Source of the DNA: Verrucomicrobiota bacterium
GTDB taxonomy: Bacteria; Verrucomicrobiota; Verrucomicrobiia; Opitutales; Opitutaceae
Reading direction: 5' to 3'
DNA: 64,000 nucleotides
Assembly (NCBI GenBank): GCA_023443455.1
Contig: JAEZUE010000077.1
Span: 1-64,000, forward strand
The first letter of the stretch is position 1, and every line of letters begins with the position of its first letter. Positions 15,879 through 23,829 of the stretch are shown one piece after another. A program made the position numbers and the translations under genes. The notes under the pieces are model-generated. The model made no database searches and was not told the origin of the DNA. It saw only the letters and a list, made by a program, of their open reading frames with translations.

Positions 15879-18560
15879 ATGTCGCAATCTCCCCGCAAAG
15901 TCCTGCTCGTCGGCTGGGACGGCGCCGACTGGAAAGTCGCCTCGCCGTTGATGGATGCCGGCGCAATGCCGCAGTTCGCCAACCTCGTCGAGCACGGCAT
16001 CTCGGGAAATCTGGCGAGCCAGCCGCCCTACCTCTCGCCGATGTTGTGGAACTCCATCGCGACGGGCAAACGGCCGCACAAACACGGCATCCTCGGTTTC
16101 ACCTCGACCGATCCGCAGACGGGCAAGTTGCGCCCGATGGCGAGCACGCAGCGTCGTTGCAAGGCCCTCTGGAATATTCTCTCCGAACACGGCAAGGTCG
16201 CCCATGTCGTCGGCTGGTTCGCGTCGCACCCGGCCGAGAACATCAACGGCGTCTGCGTCTCCGAAGCTTGGCCACGCCCGGTGGCGAAAGGCGCACCATG
16301 GCCGATCCCGGCCAACGCCATCACTCCGGCGGAGGTCGCCGATGAACTGGCCGACCTGCGCGTGCGCCCCGAGGATGTGGACCTCGGCATCCTGCGCCTT
16401 TTCATCCCGCGCCTCGACGAGATCGACCTGAGCCGCGACAAACGCCCCGAGCAGCTCCTGATCCGGCTCGCCGAGCTCTATACCGTCCACAACGCCGCGA
16501 TCGAACTGCTCGACCGCGGCCCATGGGACTGCCTCGCCGTCTACTACCATTTCATCGACTGGGTCTGTCATGACTTCATGGACTTCCACCCGCCGCGCCG
16601 CCCGCACATTCCGGAACGCGAATACGGCTGGTACAGCGAAGTCATCAACAGCGCCTACCGGCTCCAGGACCTGCTGCTCGCCGACCTGCTGAAACATGCC
16701 GGGCCGGGCGTGACCGCGATCGTCTGCTCCGACCACGGTTTCCACAGCGACCACCACCGGCCGTTGCGCACCCCGCGCGTCACCGCCGGCATCGCCGGTT
16801 GGCACCGCCCGCAGGGACTGCTCGCCGCGGCCGGCCCGGGCATCGCACGCGACAAGCTGCTCGCCGGAGCCAGCCAGCTCGACGTCACCCCGACGATCCT
16901 CCACCTCTTTGGGCTGCCCCACGCCGAGGACATGGACGGCCGCGTGCTCACCGAACTGCTCGATCCCACGCCGGCCCGCGCACCGCGCACCATCCCGTCG
17001 TGGGAAACCGCCGCGGTCCCGCATCCACGCGCCCGGCACACAACCGATCTGGGCGAGGACGAAAGCGCCGCGTTGCTCCAGCAGTTCGCCGATCTCGGCT
17101 ATGTCGAGCTCAACACCAACGGCCCGGAGTCGGCCGTCGAGGTCAGCGACCGGGAGAACCGCTGGAACCTCGCCATCACTTTGCGCAACGCCGGCCTAGA
17201 CGCGGAGGCGTTGCCGCTCTTCGAGGAGTTGCACTTCGCCTTTCCGGAGGAGCCGCGCTACGCCTACCATCTCGCGCTCACTTGCATCGCGCTCGGTCTG
17301 CTCGACGAAGCGGCAATCCCGGTCGAGACCATCCTCGACTACGGCGAAGACAACCCAAAGGCCCGCACGATTCTCGCCGAGATCGCCCAGGCTCGTAACG
17401 AGCCCGAGGTCGCCCTTGCCCATCTCGACGCCGCCGCCCGCCTCAGCCCCGACCGGCCGGCCCGCGCGCGCCTGCGCGGTCTCGTGCTGCTGAAACTCGA
17501 GCGTTGGTCCGAGGCCGCCGAGTCGTTCCACCTCGCCCTCGAACACGATCCCGACGACGACGCGGCGTGGCTCGGGCTTGCCCGCGCCTTTATCCGCGCC
17601 GGCCAGTTTGCGGAAGCCGCCGAGTACGCCCGCAATGCGCTCGGACTCAACTCCGCCCGGCCGCTCGCCGCTTTCACGCTCGGCCAGGCACTCGCCGCTG
17701 CCGAGCAGCCGCAGGAAGCGGCCGAGGCCTTCCGTCGCGCGCTGGCCATCCGCCCGGGATTCAAGGCGGCCCAGAACGCCCTCGACCGGCTGCAGGGCAA
17801 GCCGTACGTCGCCGACACGCTCTTTCCTGAAACCGACGATCCCGCGCCGCGCCGGGAGCGTTCTTCGGCCCATCTGGCCGACCTGCTCTCGCGGCGCAAC
17901 GAACTCCGCACCAAGGCGAAACCGGTTTCCTCATACAGTCCCCCACAGAAGACGAAACCGCCGGAGCCGGGCGCTTCGGGCAAGACCTTCACGCTCGTCT
18001 CGGGCCTCCCCCGCTCCGGCACATCGTTGATGATGCAGATGCTCGTCCGCGGGGGCCTGCCCCCCATGACCGACGGACACCGGACCGCCGACCCGCACAA
18101 CCCCGAAGGCTACTTCGAGTGGGAGGCGATCAGGGAGTTGCCCCGCAACCCGGACATCCTGCTCCAGGCGGAAGGCAAGGTCACCAAGATCGTCTGCCCG
18201 CTGCTGCCGCATCTGCCGGTCCAGCACCGCTACGAAATCGTCTTCATGCGCCGGCCGGCCGAACAGGTGGCGGCATCACAGTCGAAGATGCGGCGCGCGC
18301 TGACCGCCGTCGGCGACGACGAGGCGGTGCCGCCCGAACTGTTGGCCCGCCATGAAGAGGCGATCCTGACCGCATTGCGGCAGGCACCGAACATCCGCCT
18401 GCTCGAGGTCGACTACCCTCAATTGGTCGCCGCCCCCGAGGCGACGGTCGTTGCGCTGACCGACTTCCTCGGCAACGCGAAACTGCCCGACTCCCGATCC
18501 ATGGCCGGCGCCGTACGCCCCGACCTCCACCGCGAGAAAGGCGCCGCATCCGCCCGATGA
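15879..18560 (+). CDS. AlkP-superfamily phosphodiesterase-TPR-sulfotransferase fusion
   Basis: An 893-aa three-part protein. Residues ~1-420 are an alkaline-phosphatase-superfamily (type I phosphodiesterase) domain: VGWDGADW near residue 11 supplies a metal-binding Asp, YLSPMLWNSIATG near 51 the likely nucleophile Ser53, and DHGFHSDHH near 288 further metal ligands. Residues ~430-640 are tetratricopeptide-type helical repeats. Residues ~703-890 are a sulfotransferase-like domain with a PAPS-binding loop (SGLPRSGTSLMMQM) and RRPAEQVAASQ. No signal peptide or membrane segment is seen, so it is probably cytoplasmic. The start at 15879 is fixed by the first domain motif. Its stop overlaps the next start (ATGA). 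Substrates are unknown; coupling of sulfate and phosphate-ester chemistry on one chain is the notable point. Confidence 0.8.
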   Translation: MSQSPRKVLLVGWDGADWKVASPLMDAGAMPQFANLVEHGISGNLASQPPYLSPMLWNSIATGKRPHKHGILGFTSTDPQTGKLRPMASTQRRCKALWNILSEHGKVAHVVGWFASHPAENINGVCVSEAWPRPVAKGAPWPIPANAITPAEVADELADLRVRPEDVDLGILRLFIPRLDEIDLSRDKRPEQLLIRLAELYTVHNAAIELLDRGPWDCLAVYYHFIDWVCHDFMDFHPPRRPHIPEREYGWYSEVINSAYRLQDLLLADLLKHAGPGVTAIVCSDHGFHSDHHRPLRTPRVTAGIAGWHRPQGLLAAAGPGIARDKLLAGASQLDVTPTILHLFGLPHAEDMDGRVLTELLDPTPARAPRTIPSWETAAVPHPRARHTTDLGEDESAALLQQFADLGYVELNTNGPESAVEVSDRENRWNLAITLRNAGLDAEALPLFEELHFAFPEEPRYAYHLALTCIALGLLDEAAIPVETILDYGEDNPKARTILAEIAQARNEPEVALAHLDAAARLSPDRPARARLRGLVLLKLERWSEAAESFHLALEHDPDDDAAWLGLARAFIRAGQFAEAAEYARNALGLNSARPLAAFTLGQALAAAEQPQEAAEAFRRALAIRPGFKAAQNALDRLQGKPYVADTLFPETDDPAPRRERSSAHLADLLSRRNELRTKAKPVSSYSPPQKTKPPEPGASGKTFTLVSGLPRSGTSLMMQMLVRGGLPPMTDGHRTADPHNPEGYFEWEAIRELPRNPDILLQAEGKVTKIVCPLLPHLPVQHRYEIVFMRRPAEQVAASQSKMRRALTAVGDDEAVPPELLARHEEAILTALRQAPNIRLLEVDYPQLVAAPEATVVALTDFLGNAKLPDSRSMAGAVRPDLHREKGAASAR

Positions 18561-19423
18561 ACACCGCCATCGCCATCCGCCCGCCCTGGCCCGACGAACT
18601 CGCGCGCCTCGCCCAAGCGTTCCCCGATCTGCGGATCACGCGAACCTGCCGGCCTCTCGTGCTGGTGGCCATCGAGCCGTACGAACGCCTCGTCGGCGCC
18701 GCATTGGTCATGCCCCCCCAGGACGAGGCGCCGACGCGAACCTGCGAACTCGCCTGGCAAGTCCGGTCCCGCTTCGCCGATCAATCCGGACCGCTTCTCA
18801 AAGCTGCCGCCGAGTCGTTGGCGCCCGGCGAATCCCTCGTCTGGCAGGAGCGCACGCCGGAAGGAGCGACTGGTTCGTCTGCACCGACCGAAGCCGGTTT
18901 CAGCTGCACCCAAACCCACGAAGTCTGGAGCATTCCGCTCGCGAACTGCTTCGCGCGGCGGAACCCATATTCCGAGGCACTACGCCGCCGCGGACAGGCG
19001 TGCGGCTATGCCACCGCAGCGGCACTTCCCCAATACAGAGACGGAATCATCGCACTGGTCACGAATTCGGGGTTGCTCAACGAAAGCCGTGTGCGTTTCA
19101 GCGACGAACACCCGGCCGGCTACGACCGCGAGCTGTCGACCGTGGTCGTAAGACGAGCGGAGGTCGTCGCCGCCGTGCTCGTCCGCCGCGAACCGTCGCG
19201 TGCAATCGTCGAGACGCGCGTGGTCGCGCCCGCCCACGTGGGCCGTTTCAATCTGCCCAACGCGCTGCTGCTCGACCGCTCGCTCGGTGTTGCCGAAGGT
19301 CTCGGTCTCACCGACGTCGTGCTGACCGCCGATCCGGCAAACGCGAAGGAGACGATCCGATTCGCCCGCAGGTGCGGCGGCAGCCGTCAGAGCACGCTGC
19401 GGCTCTGGCATTTCGGAGCATGA
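18557..19423 (+). CDS. GNAT-like acetyltransferase-type protein, coupled to the AlkP fusion
   Basis: A 288-aa soluble protein whose start overlaps the stop of the fusion gene by 4 bases, implying translational coupling and a shared process. I do not recognise a named family. The pattern suggests two weak GNAT-like halves: LVLVAIEPYERLVGAALVMP near residue 35, and TVVVRRAEVVAAVLVRREP near 195 followed by LNALLL-type helix and ADPANAKETIRFARRCGG near 262, similar to the CoA-binding and C-terminal helices of N-acyltransferases. No catalytic residue can be assigned. It may modify the substrate of the fusion protein; that is inference from position only. Confidence 0.6.
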   Translation: MNTAIAIRPPWPDELARLAQAFPDLRITRTCRPLVLVAIEPYERLVGAALVMPPQDEAPTRTCELAWQVRSRFADQSGPLLKAAAESLAPGESLVWQERTPEGATGSSAPTEAGFSCTQTHEVWSIPLANCFARRNPYSEALRRRGQACGYATAAALPQYRDGIIALVTNSGLLNESRVRFSDEHPAGYDRELSTVVVRRAEVVAAVLVRREPSRAIVETRVVAPAHVGRFNLPNALLLDRSLGVAEGLGLTDVVLTADPANAKETIRFARRCGGSRQSTLRLWHFGA

Positions 19424-19467
19424 TGTAGCAGCGGCACGCGCCGGCGTTTCGATCTCCGTCGTGGCGC

Positions 19468-19579
19468 GGTGCTTCAGCCCGCGTCGGAGGACTCCAGCCG
19501 ACAGCCCGACACTCGACGAAGCCGGACACTTCGAATCCACATACCGGATCAGCAGAGTCGAACCGCAGGGGCTGAAGCC
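19468..19579. repeat. ~110-bp element with inverted ends (GGTGCTTCAGCCC), copy 2
   Basis: GGTGCTTCAGCCC at 19468-19480 and GGGGCTGAAGCC at 19568-19579 frame the same core as 13317-13412 (CACTTCGAATCCACATACC), with a 15-16-base expansion on the left. A diverged GNRA-hairpin-like sequence precedes it at about 19428-19452, the same order as at 13275. Together with 19602-19757 it fills the 427-bp gap after 19423. Confidence 0.75.
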
Positions 19580-19601
19580 AAAAACCGGAGTTCGGACCGG
19601 T

Positions 19602-19757
19602 CACAGAGGCAGAGGAGAGACGGAAGGAGAACACAGAGAAGTGTTTGGCAAAACAACGCCTTGCGCTGCTCCGCTCACCCCGGAGGTGAACGGTGCGGTG
19701 CGCAGTTATCATTCCGGTCTCTCTGTGTTCTCCTGCCTTGCCTCAGTGCCCTCTGTG
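19602..19757. repeat. 156-bp inverted CACAGAGG element
   Basis: Outer ends CACAGAGG (19602-19609) and CCTCTGTG (19750-19757) and a perfect inner 15-bp pair AGGAGAACACAGAGA (19625-19639) and TCTCTGTGTTCTCCT (19720-19734). The spacer has no gene. Its base composition is lower in GC than its surroundings. It looks like a non-autonomous palindromic element. Confidence 0.75.
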
Positions 19758-19850
19758 CCCAACTGCTGAATTCAGGCTGAAGCCCCCTACCACGTCGCTC
19801 CCGGCGCGCCCGCGTTTCGAGGGCCTCGGCGGCCGCCGCGACTTCGGCAT

Positions 19851-22800
19851 TCAGGGCGCGTAGTCGATCTCGACGCGATACAGCCCGACACGGCGGGCAG
19901 GATCACCGGCGCCTTCCACTACCACGCGGCGCAGCTCCGTGTCGTCGCCGTTGGCGATGCGTGCACCCAGCGCCCCCCGGACCGGAACCCAGCTTCCGCT
20001 CGCCTCATCGTACTCGGTGATGCGATAGGCCAAGGACGGATCACGGCGCCACCGATAGAAGAAGTCGGGCGCGCCTTGAGCGCCGATCGCCAAGGTTGGC
20101 AATCCCGCGACAGTTGGGTGCTCCGGATCCAGCGGAAGTGCGTCGGGCACGAATGGGTCGGTCGAGCAGGCGTATTCGACGAGGTTCACCACCCCGTCGC
20201 CATCAATGTCGCCAAAGGGATCCCAGAGCCCACCCGTTCCCCCGGGTGCATGGACCTCCATCCAATCGGCGAAGGTGAGTGTGCCGGCGGGGATCTCCTG
20301 CAGCACGATATTGTCGTACTGCGCGACGTTGTAGGTGCCGGTGACGTTCTGGAAGAGCCCGATCGCCCCGCTCGCGAACGTGGTTTCAGCCTCGGGGAAG
20401 AGATCGGTCCAGACCACCGAGAAAACGGTGTCCACGACCACCGGGTTGGCCGGATCGTTCCGCCGCACCCAGTTGCTCTTCTCGAACGAGAACGAAAGCC
20501 CTCCCTCGATCGGCTGAACCCGGATCCGGTAATGCGCGGTGGAAAGCGCATGCTGTGTTCCCAAGGTTGAATCGGTCCCGACAACCGTTTCGACACCGCC
20601 CAGCACCCGCACAAGCCGCAGGCCGTCGCGATTGATCGCCACCCGGTAGTGGTTCACGTCGTCGACAAACAGCAGATACACCCCTTGGTCACCCACGACG
20701 TACTGCTGGACAAGGTCGAACTCGAGTTCGCAGGAGTTTCCTGTCGTGGTCGTCGCCACCAATGACGACGGACCGCTCTGGTTCACCCCGAGCCGCAGGT
20801 ACCGAGACGTTCCGCCTTCGTCGAAATACGTTCCCGAAGCCAGGGTCGCCGCGCCGGATCGCAGGTCCCAGGTCAGACCATTCGACAGCGCCGGGGCGGT
20901 GCGCTGCAGGTCCGCGTCTTCGAAATCCTCGGTCCCCGTTCCGCCTCCGGCACGACCCCGCCGCGCCGCCGAGCGACTGCTGGCAAGCCCGGCGGCCGTC
21001 GCGCTCACAGCGTAGAAATACGGGCGGTCGGTGAAGACCAGCGCATCGGTCCACGAAGTGCCGACAACTGGATCCGCCACCGGGGTCCACGGGCCCTCGG
21101 CCGTCTCGGCGCGCCAGACGGTGAAATGATCCACGAGGCCAGCGAAGCGATAGATCCAGTCGACATCGATCGAGTCCGCCTCCCCGCTCACCCCGTGCAG
21201 GCACGGCGCCCCCAGATACGGCGACTCCGTTGGGCCGACATCGGGCGCGAGTCCCGCGTACACCAACCCCACATCGACCCCGGCGTCGACCAGCAGGCCG
21301 TCGGACCGGAGCGAGAAGTCGAGGGTTGCCGGGGCGACGAACTCGGACGACAGGCCGGCGTTGTCATGGCTGGAGATCGAGTTGGGCTCCAGCGCCCCCA
21401 TCGACTCCCACGAGGAGAACTGATAGCTGTTGGCGACGTTGAGGTAGTTGTGGTCGAATCGAAAATACGGCGCCAGCTCCAGAGCCGCCGGCGGCGGGGC
21501 GATCGGGCTGTTCACCACGATGTTGTTCGCCAGTACCGCCACCCGTTCCCGGTAGTTCAGATACGAGGGCTCGATCTCCGGGCGCAGCACCAGTTCCTCC
21601 ACGATCACCCGGTTCACCCCGAGGATCTCCTCCTCCTCGCCCGGCGTGAGATCGGTCTTCACGTTGCCCGCGGCGTCCATGAGCCCGCGGCGGATCACCG
21701 CGTCGACGATATGCGCGGCCGCACCCTCGTCGCTCAACGCCGCCCGTAGTCCAGGATGATCCCTATAGAACGTGCGGTCGCCGATGATCGCGTTGATGTG
21801 GTCGACCAGACGTTGCCGGAACGCGTCGTCCTGGTCGGCGAGGGTCTGCCCAACCGGCAGGTTGCGAATGTCCTGAATGATGGAAGCCTCGGCGGTCCAG
21901 AGCAGGTTCTGCGGGAACGATCCGATGTCGCCCTGGATGGCGGCTGTCAGGCGCGGCCATGAGTTCCAGTAGATGCCGAGATTGCCGAGACTCACCCGCC
22001 AGTCGCCGAGGGTGCCCTGATGCGCGTCGAAGCGCAGGCCGGACTGGTAGAACAAGTTGTTGTAGATGTAGACCGGCGACATGTGGCAGAAGCCGATGGG
22101 GCCGTTGATGAAGGTGTTTCGCCGGAAGGTGATCCGGCCGTTGGCCTGGCACCACATGTTCTGGTGGCCCGCCTGCTCGAGGTGGTTGTCCTCGATCACC
22201 ATGTCGGAGACCTGCTGGAACTGGATGTTGTCCGGGTGGGACTGCGAGCTGCCCTGGAACTCGACGCGGTTGCCGCGAATGAGCACGTCGGAGCAATAGT
22301 AGAGTTTGCCGCCGCCGGAGCCCAACCAGATGCCGTTGTCGTTGTTGTGATGGACATGGTTGCCGATGATCGCGATGTGCCCGGTATCGGAGCCGAACGA
22401 GATCCCGTTGCGGTTGTTGTAGCTGAACTCCGAATTCTCGATCCGGCAGCCGAGCGAATTGCGGGACGCGAAACCCGAACCGGCGTTGTGGTGCACACGG
22501 CAGTTGCGAAGCGTGAAATCGTCCGCCGCGGCGCGATAGGTGTCCGTGATGCCGCTTCCGGTGTGGTTCCGGATCTCAAAGCCGTCGACCACGATATGCG
22601 CCCGGTCGAGATCGATGCCGGTGGCGCGCGCACTGCCAGCTATCTCGGTGAGTACATCTCCGAACGGCCGGATGAAGACGGAGTTTCCCTGCACCGCGTA
22701 CTCCCCGGGGACGTCGACCACGGCCGGATGGTTGGCGACCGCGTAGCAGTCGGCCCGCGTTCCTTCCGGCGGCAGGAAGCGCGATGCGAGGTCGTTTGAG

Positions 22801-23537
22801 GAGAGCGCTACGGTCGCCCGGCGCGACGCGGCATCGTAGGCGAGGATCGGCCGGACCAGCGTGCGGTTCTGGAAATTGTTGTAGTGGTAGATCGATGCCC
22901 CGACCCAGAAATCGTCGGCCACGGGCTCACCCCGGACGCTCGCGAACTCCGGTGCCAGCACGAGCGTCTCGAATCCGGCCGCGGTCAGCGCGGCCTCCTC
23001 CGGACTCCCGGCCTCGACCAGATCGGCTTCCGCGATCTCCATCCAGTTCGAGTGGTTGTAGGGATCCACGGGATCGGTCGCATCCGGCGCCATCGCGATG
23101 GCCATGATCCGCCCATCTTGAAAGAGGCGACCCGGCGCAGACGCCACCTCGGCCCGATAGGAGCCGTCGCCCTGCTCTACCCAACCCTCGATCGGATCCG
23201 CGCCGTCGATCACCGGACGGTTCGTCGGATCGGCCGCGACCAGCTCGATCAGCTGCTCCGCCAATCCCGAGCGGGCGAACTTCACCGTCTCGCGATAGAT
23301 GCCGGCCGCCACCACGATCCGGTCGCCGGGCATCGCGTCCCGTGTCGCGCGAGCGATTGTCGCCCACGGCAGATCAGCCGTTCCCGGGTTCGTGTCGCTG
23401 GCCGCGGCGTGGCGATTGTCGACGAACACATCGCGCGCGTACAACGGCAGACTTGCCGACGGAATGGCGATCGCGAGAGCGACGAGCAGTCGAAGCCGGA
23501 CTCGGGGCGTGAAGACGGGACGAAGGACGAGGGGCAT
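19851..23537 (-). CDS. Large secreted right-handed beta-helix protein
   Basis: A 1228-aa exported protein. The start at 23537 gives a signal peptide (MPLVLRPVFTPRVRLRLLVA, then a hydrophobic core); the frame stays open 285 bases upstream through repeat DNA and is not used. The N-terminal part begins with the beta-helix lead-in VFVDNRHAAASDTNPGT and runs as right-handed parallel beta-helix coils to about residue 620 (many N-G, G-I and H-H-N turns such as GNHVHHNNDNGIWLGSG), the fold of chondroitinase B/alginate lyase-type enzymes. Then a fibronectin-III-like domain (~815-900), a laminin-G-like jelly roll (~915-1085), and a C-terminal segment with calcium-loop-like DIDGDGVVNLVEY near residue 1107. 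Probable extracellular polysaccharide-active protein; catalytic residues cannot be assigned. Codon use matches neighbours. Confidence 0.75.
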   Translation of the reverse strand: MPLVLRPVFTPRVRLRLLVALAIAIPSASLPLYARDVFVDNRHAAASDTNPGTADLPWATIARATRDAMPGDRIVVAAGIYRETVKFARSGLAEQLIELVAADPTNRPVIDGADPIEGWVEQGDGSYRAEVASAPGRLFQDGRIMAIAMAPDATDPVDPYNHSNWMEIAEADLVEAGSPEEAALTAAGFETLVLAPEFASVRGEPVADDFWVGASIYHYNNFQNRTLVRPILAYDAASRRATVALSSNDLASRFLPPEGTRADCYAVANHPAVVDVPGEYAVQGNSVFIRPFGDVLTEIAGSARATGIDLDRAHIVVDGFEIRNHTGSGITDTYRAAADDFTLRNCRVHHNAGSGFASRNSLGCRIENSEFSYNNRNGISFGSDTGHIAIIGNHVHHNNDNGIWLGSGGGKLYYCSDVLIRGNRVEFQGSSQSHPDNIQFQQVSDMVIEDNHLEQAGHQNMWCQANGRITFRRNTFINGPIGFCHMSPVYIYNNLFYQSGLRFDAHQGTLGDWRVSLGNLGIYWNSWPRLTAAIQGDIGSFPQNLLWTAEASIIQDIRNLPVGQTLADQDDAFRQRLVDHINAIIGDRTFYRDHPGLRAALSDEGAAAHIVDAVIRRGLMDAAGNVKTDLTPGEEEEILGVNRVIVEELVLRPEIEPSYLNYRERVAVLANNIVVNSPIAPPPAALELAPYFRFDHNYLNVANSYQFSSWESMGALEPNSISSHDNAGLSSEFVAPATLDFSLRSDGLLVDAGVDVGLVYAGLAPDVGPTESPYLGAPCLHGVSGEADSIDVDWIYRFAGLVDHFTVWRAETAEGPWTPVADPVVGTSWTDALVFTDRPYFYAVSATAAGLASSRSAARRGRAGGGTGTEDFEDADLQRTAPALSNGLTWDLRSGAATLASGTYFDEGGTSRYLRLGVNQSGPSSLVATTTTGNSCELEFDLVQQYVVGDQGVYLLFVDDVNHYRVAINRDGLRLVRVLGGVETVVGTDSTLGTQHALSTAHYRIRVQPIEGGLSFSFEKSNWVRRNDPANPVVVDTVFSVVWTDLFPEAETTFASGAIGLFQNVTGTYNVAQYDNIVLQEIPAGTLTFADWMEVHAPGGTGGLWDPFGDIDGDGVVNLVEYACSTDPFVPDALPLDPEHPTVAGLPTLAIGAQGAPDFFYRWRRDPSLAYRITEYDEASGSWVPVRGALGARIANGDDTELRRVVVEGAGDPARRVGLYRVEIDYAP

Positions 23538-23698
23538 GACAAGTAGCCGCAGTTGGTTCGACAAAACGCGGGACCGACTGCTGCGTACTGCACCGGCGGG
23601 GCCGTGCAAGCACGGGGGAACGCGGCGCGGATATTCGGCTTTGTTTTTTGAGCGTTCCGTCAAAAACACCCGCCGCCAAGGCCGTCGCCAGACATCGC

Positions 23699-23725
23699 AG
23701 ACACGGAGGCCTGCGCCACGCTCCG
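23699..23725. repeat. CACGGAG hairpin of the GGCGCCAC family
   Basis: CACGGAG...CTCCGTG flanks GCCTGCGCCACG, sharing words with the 109-bp array at 39285 (ACGGAGGCC, GCGCCACG). It sits in the 292-bp gap between the beta-helix gene and the sigma-54 activator, which holds no gene. Confidence 0.5.
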
Positions 23726-23798
23726 TGCGGCGCGTCTGCCGCTGGCGCAAGCGCCGCTGTCTGGGCCCGTCGCTCCAATGCGACCGCACGCGTGGTTT

Positions 23799-23817
23799 GC
23801 CGGCCTTCGCGGCCGGC
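23799..23817 (-). terminator. Hairpin 3' of the sigma-54 activator
   Basis: Perfect 7-bp stem GCCGGCC/GGCCGGC with 5-base loop, 12 bases beyond the stop codon of the - strand gene ending at 23830. There is no T run, and the sequence GCCGGC...GCCGGCGCCAC also resembles one hairpin of the 109-bp array. Confidence 0.45.
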
Positions 23818-23829
23818 GCCACATTCTCG

